64,000 nucleotides of DNA from the NCBI GenBank assembly GCA_963576785.1, contig OY756146.1, positions 1,178,001-1,242,000 on the forward strand, given 5' to 3'. A model generated the notes under the pieces. The model made no database searches, was not told the DNA's origin, and saw nothing but the letters and a program-made list of their open reading frames with translations. The DNA is from Chlorophyllum brunneum (Eukaryota > Basidiomycota > Agaricomycetes > Agaricales > Agaricaceae). Position numbers and translations under genes: made by a program. This document shows positions 45,505-57,641 of the stretch, in pieces (the first letter of the stretch is position 1; the number at the start of each line of letters is the position of its first letter).

Positions 45505-48500
45505 TCAGCGGATCAAGAAGGTCTGGAGTATAGAAAGACCACAAAATGCAGCACATGCGACGAAGCCGAGGTAGTATCCACTTGGATCGTCTTGAATGCT
45601 GACTGCCCAGATCTGCAATAGATCCTTAGTGAAGGAGAGTAATTAGTGACTCCGCTGAGATACTCACGTATCCACCCAGGCTCGGACCTATGCACCTTGC
45701 CAAGCTAACAATACTCTGAGCTATGCCGTTTGCATATCCCACCGCGTTCGGAGGTGTCACTGAAAAGGCATTCAGTGCAGGGTACTGGAAATGAACTCGA
45801 AGATCTACTGTAGTTCAACAGAATCGAAATAGCTGTATAGCCAAACGTAGATCCGCAGTATCGGAGCGCGCTGTGACGTTCAGTAAAGATTAGTGATTGG
45901 CCGAAACCATAGAGCCGTTCAATTACGTGCTAAGAGCCAGAGCTGTGGACGGGGGTCAGAACAAATATCTCAATCATAGATATCGACCTCACCTGTCATG
46001 AGGAGGAAGTTCCCGTCATTGGAAGAACTTGCGAAGGCACGGTATAGAACAACAGAAAGGTAAGAAGGAATGAACAGGATAGACCCAACGCGGAACATAG
46101 CAAGATGGGAAAAGCGTCCACGAGGAGGACTTCATTTCTGTCAGCAACGATCACAAGGCAGTGCAGATATTGACACACCCAAGGTTACTGTTGGTCAAGA
46201 TATAAGTAAACTTCTAAGCTGATTGCAAGCCTACACTCACGGATAAAGGTAAAACTGGTATGCGATTTGGGCAAGGCACATCAGGGCAACTGGGGGAAGT
46301 AACGTCGATGAGTACTGTCATTTAGATAATGGAGCAACATACTTAGTTGCGCGAAATGCCCCGCATTCAGATTTAGTCCCCCTGATTGATAATCTCTGGA
46401 TGGAATAAGTATTCAGCTGCTGACGCGTTGCGATAGGACATACGTTACAAGATAGGACATGAATATTTGATCGTGTGTAGTGGTATGAAGCGCCATCATT
46501 CCATACTGGACAACAACGAGGATGGGGAGCTGAGAGGTTAGAGATGGTTGCTTTTCCTCGAGGGCTTCGGCATCAAACTGGGGACCTTCTCCCGAAACAA
46601 CCAGAGGCTCGTCTATGGTAGACACGAGACGCTGAGCTTCGAGAAACGCTGGTGGACTTTTAACACCAGGATGAGAGAATATACTAGGAACGGCACTGGA
46701 TGGACGGCGGGAAGGAGGTAGGCCGGAAATCGAGGTGCGAGGATTTGTGAAGACTCGTGAAGTGGACCGGCGTTGTGGGGAGGTGAGGTTAGAAGATGCA
46801 TGAAGCGATGCCCCGGCATAGCTGGGAATAATCGAAGGGCGCCTCGTCGGTGAAGCGTTCTGCGCAATGCGGGAACGTGAAAAGCGACGACCACGACCTA
46901 TGGGTGTTGCAGAACTCACGTCATCCATGCCAATTATCGGTTCCCCGAGATCGAGAGACTCCGTAGAGCCATTCGACCCGGTTTCCTCGTCTTCGTCTGT
47001 TTCGAATGGATCTTCATTCTCAGCATTCATGGCCGCAGCAACCCACAGATCGGCAATATTTGTTACGGCATTCTCATTGGCCATCAATAACCTCTGCGCG
47101 AAATTTAGATCTGAGCCTTCATTGTTGGTTCCAGCGTCAAGTCCACTGCCTCGTCTGTGCCGAAGGGAACTAGCGAGGCTACCTCTCCGTGCCGCTACTG
47201 TAGTGGCGTTACTAGCAAGCCTTCTACGGTAGTTACTGCTGTAACCGTACGCAGACCCATTAACACGGCTCGTTCGAGAAAAGGTCCGCGACCTGTCAGG
47301 GCGTGGTTGTGGCGATCCCATGGGAACAGCAGGTTGGACTATTGGCGAGGGGGATTGTTGGACACGAGGAACCCGTGAGGCGAAGTAACCAGACAGCTTG
47401 TGTGAAATTTTGTGCTGTAGCGCTCGGATGAAAGGTCGCGGTTTTGGTTGCTCGAACGTTGGGCTGGGAGGAGTTGACTCTTCTTCAGGTATAGTGGGGT
47501 GAATATCAATCTTCTCCGGTGGAAGTCGGATTGCTCCTTCTCTGGGTCCCCCATCTCGATCCAGGAAAAGTCCCAAGAATGCGCCTGACAAGGTGCTGTT
47601 AAATCGGTGGAAAAGTGGAATCCCGAAGAAATTACCTATGAACATCACGATCGCGGCAATGGCACAAGGTAAGAGGTAAGGGTATGTTGTGAAGAGCTGG
47701 ACATCATCGAATACGCCAGGCCACTTGATTGCAGGCCGCTCGACTAAGATAGACACAGTCAACACCCCGAAACAGCATGCGAAACGGTGTCAAACATACA
47801 TGAACCACCGATTATAGCTCCGCCCACGCCACCAAAACCCCAGCAAAACCTAAAATGAAGGTGAAATTGGTGCATGCATGGGAAAGGAGCAGGAACGCAC
47901 CCAAGGATGGCATATGCCCTCCCTTCGTTAGTAGCATCAGTGACGAACGCAACTGATCCACGGGCTACACCAACAGCGCCGGCAAACACACCCTGAGCAA
48001 GTCGGATAACAATAGCTTGCTGCAAGGTCGTCGAAGTCCCGAAAATGAAACAGGTGGCCGCACTGCCTAATAATGACAAGACAAGTACCACACGTCGACC
48101 ATGCTTCTCGGCGACTGTAGCCTGAAAAGCAGATATGTATGTGATGACCAGGCACGAGAGAAAACTTAGAACTCACCCATAGTAGAGAAGTGAGAAATTG
48201 GGTCAGAAAGAAGCTTGATACTAGATAACGAGTAAGGTTCGAGGGTTGATAGATATCAAGACCGTGAGCTTCTGACCTAGAATGCCCGTCCAAAATGCGA
48301 CCTCGGAGTCGTCGGACATCCCACCAAATCCTATTATACCAATTGGCAGGAACCCCAAGCGCAAGCGCAGAACATACCTTTCACCATGAAAAGTAGAAAA
48401 GGTGTGGAAACATTGGCTGAGAGGAACTCCCCCATCATGGTCTGCGATTTGATGAGTTGTGCAACACCATTCAGACGGAAATTAGGTGCATACAATTGAC

Positions 48501-48817
48501 AGAACAATCATGGATAGAACAGGTAACGGGGTTGTCAACGCTTCTCCAGGTGATTGCATGACTGTCGGAACGGGTGGTCGACCTGCAGTGCTCGGGGTTG
48601 ACGCTGAAGCGCCGTCACCCTCGACATCTCCGCGTCTTGATAACAAAGAACTGGGTCTCTTTTGTAGAACCCCGAACGAGATGCGCCCCAAGATACGACG
48701 GGCAACATTCGGCTCGTTTGAGCTAGAAGACTCTAAGCCTGCGGTCGAGGTGATAGGGTCTTGTATGCCGAAAGTGCGCACAGGCCCAGACGGATGCCGG
48801 GTGCCAGGGCTGGCCAT
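45505..48817 (-). CDS. MFS transporter (DHA1-like) with a very large cytosolic loop, multi-exon
   Basis: ATG 48817 begins a soluble N-tail. Exons then give TM1 (LPVLSMIVLSI), TMMGEFLSANVSTPFLLFMV, GFGGMSDDSEVAFWTGIL and FFLTQFLTSLLW. The loop 2-3 signature ATVAEKHGRRVVLVLSLLGS is present, followed by VIRLAQGVFAGAVGVARGSV, TDATNEGRAYAILG and FCWGFGGVGGAIIGGS. One long exon (about 47745-46440) holds TM6 and about 340 residues of Ser/Arg-rich loop, then VVQYGMMALHTTTHDQIFMS. Downstream exons give GGLNLNAGHFAQL, VALMCLAQIAYQFYLYP, VGYANGIAQSIVSLARCIGP and the end GLSILQTFLIR, stop at 45507-45505. The EKxGRR signature and 12-TM outline identify the superfamily; the substrate is unknown. The long loop with RRxS-type sites suggests phosphorylation control. 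Internal exon borders are approximate. Confidence 0.88.
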
Positions 48818-50253
48818 AAATTAAGCACCTGTATGCAATATTGAATGACCTATGGGGGTAGAGTGGTGGTACAATGTAGGATTATGGAGGTGGTGGTAGG
48901 TATCTGAATAATGTATACGCGCATTCCGCGCAGCTGTGTACAGATGCTTGTCCCCGAGTCCTGTGACCCAATTAGTCCACCTCCCTGGAGCTCCCCACAG
49001 TTTACTCATCGTTCACTCGCAAACCAGTCCATCTCATTGCCCAGTGGTATTCTAATAGATAACCCGTACTGAGGGACTGGTGCTGAGTGCGACACTCGAT
49101 TTAGCTTCTCACAGAAGCCAATACATGCCTGTGTCGTCACGGCTGCAGCGCCTGAGGTCTAGTTTCCACCAAGAAACCTGATTCTCGGCCACAGTTGACT
49201 GGGGGAGAAATTGGGCGTCTTCAACATCTGCTTCCACTCACCTTCGCCAAGCTCCCGGCTGGACGTCGGCATACGAGCGATCCAGAGGTCGATTTCCGCT
49301 CCGAAAGGGCACGTTGCGCAAATGTCAATACAAATGCTTTAGCTTTCGTCAAAAGTGGTATGTAAAAGTGGGTTCTTTAATCTTGCTCATCTCCAGAATG
49401 TCCCTGCGCATCGTGGGTGCAGTCAGGTATATTAGCTCCAAGTACATTTGGTGGAACAAATTACCTCACAGGATAATAGGTGGAGAAAATAAATAGATGT
49501 CTATCCTCTTCGAACCGGGGAAAGCTCGACCTGAGCTCCATTGTAGAGCATCAATACCGACATGGCATCTGGCTCATCTCGGCACGTTCCGTATTACGTG
49601 GACTCTGTGCAAGTCAAGTGTGTTGTGTCTCGCGCAGCTTGCATGTTGCAATCTTCCCCACTCGCTTCTTGGCTATGAGCTCTTTTGACAGTGCGAACAG
49701 AAGACGGCAGACTCCACTGTGCCCATAGGCTCGTGACTTTTCCTCCCGCACATCGCACGCTCTGTTGGACAACCTCAAAACTCTACATGTTCGAGTAAAA
49801 CATCTGAAACGCGAATGACAATGATGCTGACTCCAAATACCGTCAATTTCCCATGGAAAAGGACTTATCTGACTGATATCCATTCTCCAAGGGCATCATA
49901 CCAAACCTGCCGACATGACTACAGATGTCAGTGGTAAAATAAACAAACAAGTGATCGCGATGCGCAATGCCGTTCATAATTAGATCCGCCAAGTCGCGTC
50001 CCGGATCGCATCAGCTCCCGTATACTCGAAGCTTTCACAGCCATACATCACCTCGATAATCTCGGATCGGGTCGTCTGCTGTGTTAGGACACGGGGACTT
50101 GACTCGTGTGCAATCTTCAGATCCTTCTTCGTGCCTTCTCCACCTTTTTCGCAAAGGGCGCGAAGCCTGAAACCTTCTTTTCTGGGCTGCCAGGATGCGG
50201 TGGTTCATTAGGCAGCATCAGCATTGCTGTTCGAACCGATCTCATATGCTCCT
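48818..50253. other. Intergenic between MFS and terpene synthase genes
   Basis: Divergent arrangement, so both promoters lie here. No convincing gene; short frames only. Confidence 0.5.
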
Positions 50254-50260
50254 ATAAAAC
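50254..50260 (+). promoter_or_regulatory. TATA box of the terpene synthase gene
   Basis: TATAAAA lies 122 nt before ATG 50376, followed by a C/T-rich leader typical of fungal transcripts. Confidence 0.55.
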
Positions 50261-50375
50261 GTGTCTTGACCCGTCGTCAATCCCATCCTTCATCCTCACA
50301 CATTCCTCATCTTCCCTCTCCCCCGGTGCACTCAACACCTTCCTTTCTTTTACCTCTTCCCCCACTAGCCCACCA

Positions 50376-52158
50376 ATGGCCCCCACAGTCACCTCCGTTT
50401 CTCCCAAGTCTTTCGTCCTTCCCGACCTAGTCTCCCACTGTGACTTTAAACTGCGAGTCAGTCGACATAGGAAACAGGTTACTGTTGAAACGAAAAAGTG
50501 GCTCTTTCAAGGGGACTGCCTCGATGCGGATAGACGCAGAGCATTTCACGGGCTCAACGCAGGCTTATTGACCGCTATGACCTACCCTGATGCCGCGTGC
50601 CCCCAGCTGAGAGTTTGCAATGACTTCCTCACTTTCTTGTTCCACCTCGACAACCTCTCCGATGATATGGACAACCGCGGAACACGCAGCGTTGCGGATG
50701 TCGTGTTAAACTCTCTCTATCACCCTTTCTCTCATCCCTCCCCAGCCCGCATTGGGAGAATGACGCGACAGTACGTGTAATCGTTCATCCAATCCTATCT
50801 TTACTGACCTGACTTTCCCTTAGCCTCTATAAACGGGTGATCCCAACGTCGTCCCCCGGAACCCGACAACGTTTCATTGAGACAATGGATTTCTTTTTCC
50901 AAAGTGTGACCCAACAAGCTCTAGATCGTGCCAATGGTGTAATACCCGATCTTGACTCTTATATCGCCCTACGTCGGGATACTTCCGGATGTAAACCATG
51001 CTGGGCCTTGATTGAGTGTAAGTCGTACCTTTATACCTCTAAAGCTATCGTGACAGTACACTGACTTTTTTGGCAGATGCTAACAACCTTAAGATTCCCG
51101 ATGAAGTTATGGACCATCCCACTATTCGTGCTCTCGGCGAGGCCACCAACGACCTTGTCACATGGTCCAATGTAAGTCAAACAACCTCAGTGGCTGACAG
51201 GTTATGCTAACAGTACTATGCCATTTAGGATATCTTCTCCTATAACGTAGAGCAGTCCAAGGGAGACACTCACAACATGATTCCAGTCGTGATGCACCAG
51301 AGAGGCCTCAGTCTCCAGGAAGCGGTAGACTTCGTTGGCGAAATGTGCAAATCAACTATTGATCGTTTCAAGGCCGAAAGGGAAAACTTGCCTTCCTGGG
51401 GACCAGAAATCGACCGTCAGGTCAACATGTACGCGAATGGTTTGGCAGACTGGATGGTCGGATCCCTGCATTGGTCATTCGAATCCACGAGGTACTTTGG
51501 TACCAACGGTCGCAAGGTCAAATCTACCCGCCTCGTTGGACTCCTTCCTTTGAGGCCCGAAGCTCGGGTAAGCGTTTTCGTTCAGTGGAGTATCATTACC
51601 ATTGGTCTGACCTTCGTTTAGACAAGGGCTATGTCGGTCACATCGCGTCCCGTTCCCCCACCAGTCTCGATTCCTTTCCAAGTCCCAAGTTCAACCCCGT
51701 CTACTCCAACGGAGTCGGAGCCCGCCACACCAACCGACGTCGCCCCCAGTACTCCCATCTCAAAGAGCGCAGTTTCGGAAGAATCTGTTGTCTACTCTCC
51801 TCTCCCTATTATCCACACAGACGACGACGACATTGTCAATCTCAACAATAATACCCCCGCTCGCCTCCTCGGACGTATCCAAACGGAATCACTTCCCACC
51901 CGAGAGACCCAGGACCCATCACCAGAGAGCGGTGTACTCGTACAACCCTTCTCTCCAGAGATTCTTTCCCCAGCGATTGGTCCTCTGGCACACCAAAGGA
52001 CTGCCAAGAACGGTCTCCCCATGGAGCCGTTCGGTCTCTACTCGCTCACCCTCTGGGTCTTCTACGCGTTAATCTACCAGCCTACTTTAACACTCCTTAA
52101 AGTTTTTCTCAACCATGATGTGCATTCACATCCTTTCTGTCACTACGAGTATATGTAA
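50376..52158 (+). CDS. Class I sesquiterpene synthase with a C-terminal extension and hydrophobic tail, 5 exons
   Basis: Exons 50376-50770, 50824-51017, 51077-51171, 51229-51567 and 51622-52158 give 519 aa. Catalytic features: Asp-rich motif HLDNLSDDMD (D92...D96-D97), NSE triad NDIFSYNVE (N228, S232, E236) split exactly at an intron, and the RY pair STRYFG (R316-Y317). These bind Mg-diphosphate and farnesyl diphosphate, so the expected products are cyclic sesquiterpenes. The family body ends near residue 341; usual basidiomycete enzymes are about 320-360 aa. Here exon 5 adds about 178 residues: a Pro/Ser/Thr-rich linker (PVPPPVSIPFQVPSSTPSTP) and a hydrophobic stretch (FGLYSLTLWVFYALIYQ, about 478-494, continuing to 504). 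The start ATG 50376 (MAPTVTSVSPKSFVLPDL) is typical of the family; the in-frame upstream sequence is leader. No adjacent P450 gene is seen. Confidence 0.93.
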
Positions 52159-55100
52159 TACCTCTCCTACTGTTTCCCTTCGCACTGGCTTGCGCTGGAC
52201 TCTATACCTTACATTCGTCTAGTACATCATACCCTACCCTCTACACTCCTTCTGTAATTTATATTAAATTAAATCTCGAACTCCTTCCCTTCCTCCTTCC
52301 GTGTACCTTTTCGTTCACCGTCCCCTCTTTCTCAAACCCGCGAAGACAATATGTAGATTAGTAGTACACTCAGAAATTGTGCTAGGCGCTGATCGTGGAA
52401 CATTTTTAGCCTTTCTCCCCTTCTAGTAACCTGTAGCTTACATCGTTTCTCACGTTCCCTGACAATATAACTCCATGTCTGTTTGAAATCTTAAATTCCT
52501 TGATCCTTCATAGCCCTCGCTTCCATCCGTTACCAGGTTGTTGCTGAAACACGACGAGGCCATCGGGCTGCCGAGTTATTTTTAGACAGACGGGAATGCC
52601 ACTGCTCTCTGTGTGGCGCTCAATGGAGTAACAGAGTAATGACCAGGAAATACTGCCGGGTACACTGCGACGTACTCTATTTGACGATCACATGCGATGA
52701 TCTCGCCCGACTCTGGTGGTAGAGGTAACCTTCTCGGCGTTCCTTCCCAGTGGATCTCTCGCACTGCGTGGAAGTGTTTTCGTAACAAACCAAAATACCC
52801 ACAGTCTCCTTGAGTCTTAACATTCAGGGATGTAAACGGAACGCATCAAGTCCGTTAGAGGTAGCTTCGCGGGAAGCAATGTTTAATATCATGATCCTCA
52901 TTAGACAAGTCATGGTGACGCATCGGTGATGGTTGTGCATCGCCATCTCAAAACAGATCCGTCAGGCACCGACGGCTGGCATGACGGAGGTCACCGTGTA
53001 CGCTACACTTCCGGTACAGGTTGCTAATGACAGCTGGTATAATATCATAGATGGGTCCGTAGCCAATCTGGCTCTCCGACCTCGGTGCACTTGGCTAATG
53101 AGTGAATTTCGGGTTCGGACCTCTTGTGGCGAGGTTGACGCAATGGCTACATTTGTCTTAGCTCCCGATGGTTTCAGCAGAGATAGATTGGGTGTCGATG
53201 GCCTATCCGATGGTTCATGGGGGCCGCATTACAGTGGGGATATGATATTTTGATCGGCTATGTTGGTGAAGGATGATGTATTACGCGCTTGACTTGTTGG
53301 AAACATTGCGATCAAGCGCCTGTAGACTCATGGGAATGGAATGTATCTTGAACATCTCACGACTCAGAATGAATAGCTCTGAGACTGGCATGAGAAATAC
53401 CGTTGCGTATTAACAACGAATCTTGACCTCATTCTTTAGATTCATTACAATGTGTCCCTTCATAACCGAGCGTGGACATTTCCCACTCATAGGAGTTGAC
53501 CAAATCGTATCTGGTAGGAAGCAGATGAGAGATTTTGGGAATGATTCATTGGTATCTTCGATATGTGTCACTACGGTTGATTCCTTTTGGCATCGGTACC
53601 GCAGCATCATGTGTGGAGTCTTCGGAGTCACGAAAAGCTGAGGAACTGGTTTGCATTACAAAATGTCAATGTGGAGGCGGCGACATCGCAGTAATAGTCG
53701 AGAAAAAAGTTCGATGCTCATTCGAAGCCGGAGACTGAGTGCTCAGCCACCTCAACCCACGCCGGGCACAAACGGATGGATGTTGTCCATCTGTTGCTCT
53801 ATGACGACGACAGAGCCCACAGCACGTACAGGCCATTTTCCCTCAATGAGTTTGATTACCGTCTGCTACGGCGACGGACTGGTGGGTGCAAGTTAACTGC
53901 ATCAAAACGATCACCTTCTTGAAACAACCCACTGTTATCTCGGACAGAGGCGAGAGCCAACAAGTCTAGAACTGAATCGGCAGAACCATGGGTCTAACTT
54001 TGAGAGATGAGAGCCGACTAGGAATGATCTGCCAACTACACCAGCCAGGTACGAGGAGACTCGCATACTCCATATGGAAGCTGAATCCAACATTCAGCAT
54101 GATATATCTTAGTGGTTCGTGGCTCTGAGTACGCCATTCCGTGTACAGGTTTGAGCCTCGAGCCGATGAGCAATGGAAAAGATGGAGAATATTTTTGACA
54201 ACGACGTGAAAACACAGGCTCAAGCACTCACAACTCAGGTGCATCTGTGAAAAAACCATTTCCTTAAAATTTGGCACTGGTCGATGTGTCACATGGAGCA
54301 GATTTACCGTTGACGTGCCAAGGACGTTAGATATGGTGACACAAGTAGAGGCCAACCACCGGGGTACCGCAGTGAATCTTTAACGTCGCCGTATCCGTGT
54401 TCAACATTCATGTTGCAAGACTGTCATCCTGAAGCATGCGGGAGCTACCGCCTCGGGATCAGGGATCAAAAAATTGAAAGACGGTGTGTGTGATAACCTC
54501 ATACAAGTCCCTCGTTCCCATCTGATCGCAGAAAATAGTCCTCGTCACAGATTAATTTGGGTATCCGAGTTTGTTTTTTCATTTCCGCGAAGCGGCCGGG
54601 ATCAACGAGCACCCGCAATCCGGTGCATAAAGCTCTACGGTCCTCAATCAAGTTTCGGGCAGCAGAGCGCTGAGCATTCCCAGTTACAAGTTGTCGATGC
54701 CTCGCTGGGATGGTGGCATTGATAGATCATCCTGAGCAGGTAAAGGACCCGATGTCAGAGACGGCACGACAATTACAGTGAAGCAATGCTATTCATATCG
54801 ACCCAAACATAGCTGTCGCCGTCGTCGTTGGGATCTGGATCGTATCTGAGCAACTTCGTCACACCTACGGACTTGATGATTTCGTTTATACTCACCTTCA
54901 AGCCCGCCAATGGCTTCACAGCCCAAACTTTCGAGTACCCCGGAGTGAGGTCATGGGGAGGCCGAAACCGCTCCAGGGGCGCATGCAGAGCGACGCTTCT
55001 TGCTCATATGCTGACTGACATCGCGCGAAATGCGATGAGAAATGGAGAGTTGGTTTCATGACGAGAATGGGGCTGCTCTTAGCGACGGGTACATATCTTC

Positions 55101-55507
55101 GCCGCGGTTACCGACCGAAAATCTTAATGATGAATTGCGATAAATGGGGAGTTGGAGTCTCGGGTTTAATGTCGCAGCAGGTGCTTATTGTCTTGCGTAG
55201 GTATTTTTGGTCCAGGCACGACAGAACCAGGTACGACGAAGACGATAGTGATAATGACAAGATATGGAGATGTGTTTGACGTGTCCGTTAGTTGGACTTG
55301 TTCGAGTCAGAGGGCGCTAAGGGTTTAGCCTCGTATGCGCCATGGGATGGTTGGCATAGGAGGTCTTTGAACTTGTTGGGCGGTTCGTCCGAGATATCGA
55401 GTATAACCTCTATCTATCTCAAGATATCCGGGACTAAGAGAGATCAAAACTAATAAGTAAAGCAATATATTAAACACCGTGATGCGTGAAGCCAGTACCC
55501 ATTACGA
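52159..55507. other. Gene-poor stretch, about 3.3 kb
   Basis: The first 170 bp is the 3' flank of the terpene synthase gene. Coding-like scraps at 52788-52582 minus (EGTPRRLPLPPESGEIIACD) and 52933-53253 plus (EVTVYATLPVQVANDSWYNI) have no recognised family and no exon chain. Other frames are short. Confidence 0.4.
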
Positions 55508-56822
55508 TTAATCAGCCTTTTGAGAGTTCACATCCCAAACCTGGTCTCTAATCAACCAGGGCCCATCATACCACATCCTCTTCTCCAAAACGAGATACTG
55601 AACGACGTGTTGCTTCTCAGCCGGCACATTACCTCCAGAGGTCTTGCTGGCATCCGCAGCGCACTTGTGTAGTACGTTGCCGTGTCGATCGTAAATCTCG
55701 AGGCTCTGTGACATGATATGAGAAAATGATTGAGCAAAAGCCATTAAGACGGACGAACCTGTTCAGTGTCAAACTTCACCAAGGCATGCACCATTAGCCT
55801 ATTACCGAACTTGGGATCCTCGGGGGATAAATATCCTTCGGTGACACGTAGAGATACAATTTGGGTTGGGTTGACTTCCCGGTGGAAGCGCCAAATGTAG
55901 GTGTGAGTAGCAAATCGCTTCTTCTGGGCAGCCAGGGTATCGGCAAGGAATGAATCTGTGGCTAACCGTTTGATTCCTTTCAGATCGTTCCTGGTTTAAT
56001 TATTCACTAACACAACTATTAGGAGAATATGATATGCGCACTTGGCTATAGCTGCATTTAGCTGTTGGTACGTTTCTAGGGCAATTTTCCGGGTCGGAGC
56101 CAGCCAGCTCGCTGGACTTGTCGACTTGGCACCAAAGGTGTAAAGGGGCCATTTAAAGAGCTTCTTGAAGAAGCGGTCATTGGCGGTGCTAACGCCTGGA
56201 ATGGCGTTGTGAGATGCCAATGCAGCCATGCTTGTCACGTTCTTCAGGTCGTTCAGTCGGTTTCTCCAGAACCGTGACCATCGTCCGCTAAGGCCTTCTT
56301 GCTGGAGTCGCGAGGAAAGTACGGGGTGAGGAATCATCACATCTTTTCTTGGAAAGGCAGGTAATGAGAATCTGTTCTTGAATTGGAGAGGGTGGGCGCA
56401 CCTAGTGTCTCCACCTTTTGACCCCACACGTCAGCGGTCGGCATATACTGAGAGAATGCAAGTATTTTGTCGAGTTGATCCATCTGCTCCTTCTCGGATA
56501 TGGGCTGAGGTTGTGAAGGAGCCGATTTGGCTGCTTTTGCAGCAGCACCTTTGGTTACTGCTTTCGCAACAGGACCGCGAGTTGGGGCGTGCGTGCGCGA
56601 CGCAGTTTTCACGGAGACCTTTGGATCGGATGCCGATGATAGTTTTTCTGTTGATGTGGCCTTTTTTGCTGTCACCGGTGGCCTGTTCTTGCCCTTAGCG
56701 GCTGCAATGGCTGTTGCATATGAGCGACGGTATGTTGCTGATACAGAGCAAGCAGCAATCAGGGAACCAAGCTGAGCACGAGTCAAGGAGTTCAGGTAAG
56801 CTCTAGAAACTCCAGAAGCCAT
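55508..56822 (-). CDS. Mitochondrial ribosomal protein L45 / Mba1-like (Tim44-like domain), 4 exons
   Basis: Exons 56822-56402, 56342-56042, 55990-55759 and 55705-55508 sum to 384 codons. An N-terminal presequence-like region (ATYRRSYATAIAAAKG) is followed by an Ala/Lys-rich linker. The body contains DVMIPHPVLSSRLQQEGLSG, RFATHTYIWRFHREVNPTQI and the C-terminal VQYLVLEKRMWYDGPWLIRD, the strongest marker of the L45/Mba1 group with a Tim44-like fold. These proteins tether the mitoribosome to the inner membrane and aid insertion of mitochondrially made proteins. The first splice acceptor is AAGAAAAG at 56344-56343, the only one that keeps frame. The gene is divergent from MIX17 with 201 bp between start codons. 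Confidence 0.88.
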
Positions 56823-57023
56823 AGCCGACGAGCACAGGCAGAGGAGGCAACGTCACCGACACGGCGTCCCGGCGCGTTTCGAAATTTCGCGAGTCTGGTA
56901 TTTGGTCTTGTTTTCCTGCGGCTTCCGGTTTGTCCAATTCTTCGCCGTGTGCATTCGTCACGAGTTTTCTTCCGACTATTTCTTGTTCAACCCACAACCA
57001 CTTCGTCTCCGTCTACTACAACA

Positions 57024-57641
57024 ATGCCTGTACGTACCGGCCGCTCTTCAATTTCCGCTCTCTACTGACACCGTTCATAGCGTTCATCTCGCTCTCGCAC
57101 TACTGCCGCTCCTCGTGCTGCACCTGCACCTGCGCCTACCCAAACTCGCAGTGCTTCAACTGCTGCCGCCGCCCCTCCCTCTAGTTATGCCCATGCACCT
57201 CCTCCAGCACCAGCTGCAGCTGCTTCTGCTGCACAACCCAGGCAACCCGGTCTTATGGCACAGATGGCCGCAACTGCTGGTTCTGTAGCTGTGGGTTCTA
57301 CTATTGGTCACGGCATCTCGAGCATGCTTTTTGGTGGTGGAGGCCACGCTGCTCCTGCTCAAGAGGCTCCTGCTGCTGCTGCTCCCGTGCAACAACAACA
57401 TTCTAGCGGTATTAACTGCGAAGCTCAGGCGAAAGGTGGGTGATGCATACTTTTTTCCCACTCGTTTCCCTCATCCCGATCCTGTGTAGAGTTCACCAAG
57501 TGCCTCGAGAAGGCTGACCTTCCATCTTGCACGTGGTATCTTGAACAACTCAAGGCCGTAAGTCTACCCCCACTCCATCGCTCCCATTTGTTAATACTTT
57601 TCCGGACCTCACAGTGCCAGGCTGCAGCTGCTCCCTATTAA
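57024..57641 (+). CDS. MIX17: MIX17/CHCHD2-CHCHD10-like CHCH protein, 4 exons
   Basis: Exons 57024-57029 (two codons), 57081-57435, 57490-57557 and 57615-57641 give 151 aa. The protein begins MPRSSRSRTTAAPRAAPAPA, continues Ala/Pro-rich, has a Gly-rich hydrophobic stretch (MAATAGSVAVGSTIGHGISS) and ends in a CHCH domain with twin CX9C motifs: CEAQAKEFTKC and CTWYLEQLKAC. The second CX9C is completed only by splicing exon 4, which supplies its last Cys (CQAAAAPY). Such proteins are imported through Mia40 into the intermembrane space and influence respiration. The 6-nt coding part of exon 1 is unusual but common in this gene family. Confidence 0.92.
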
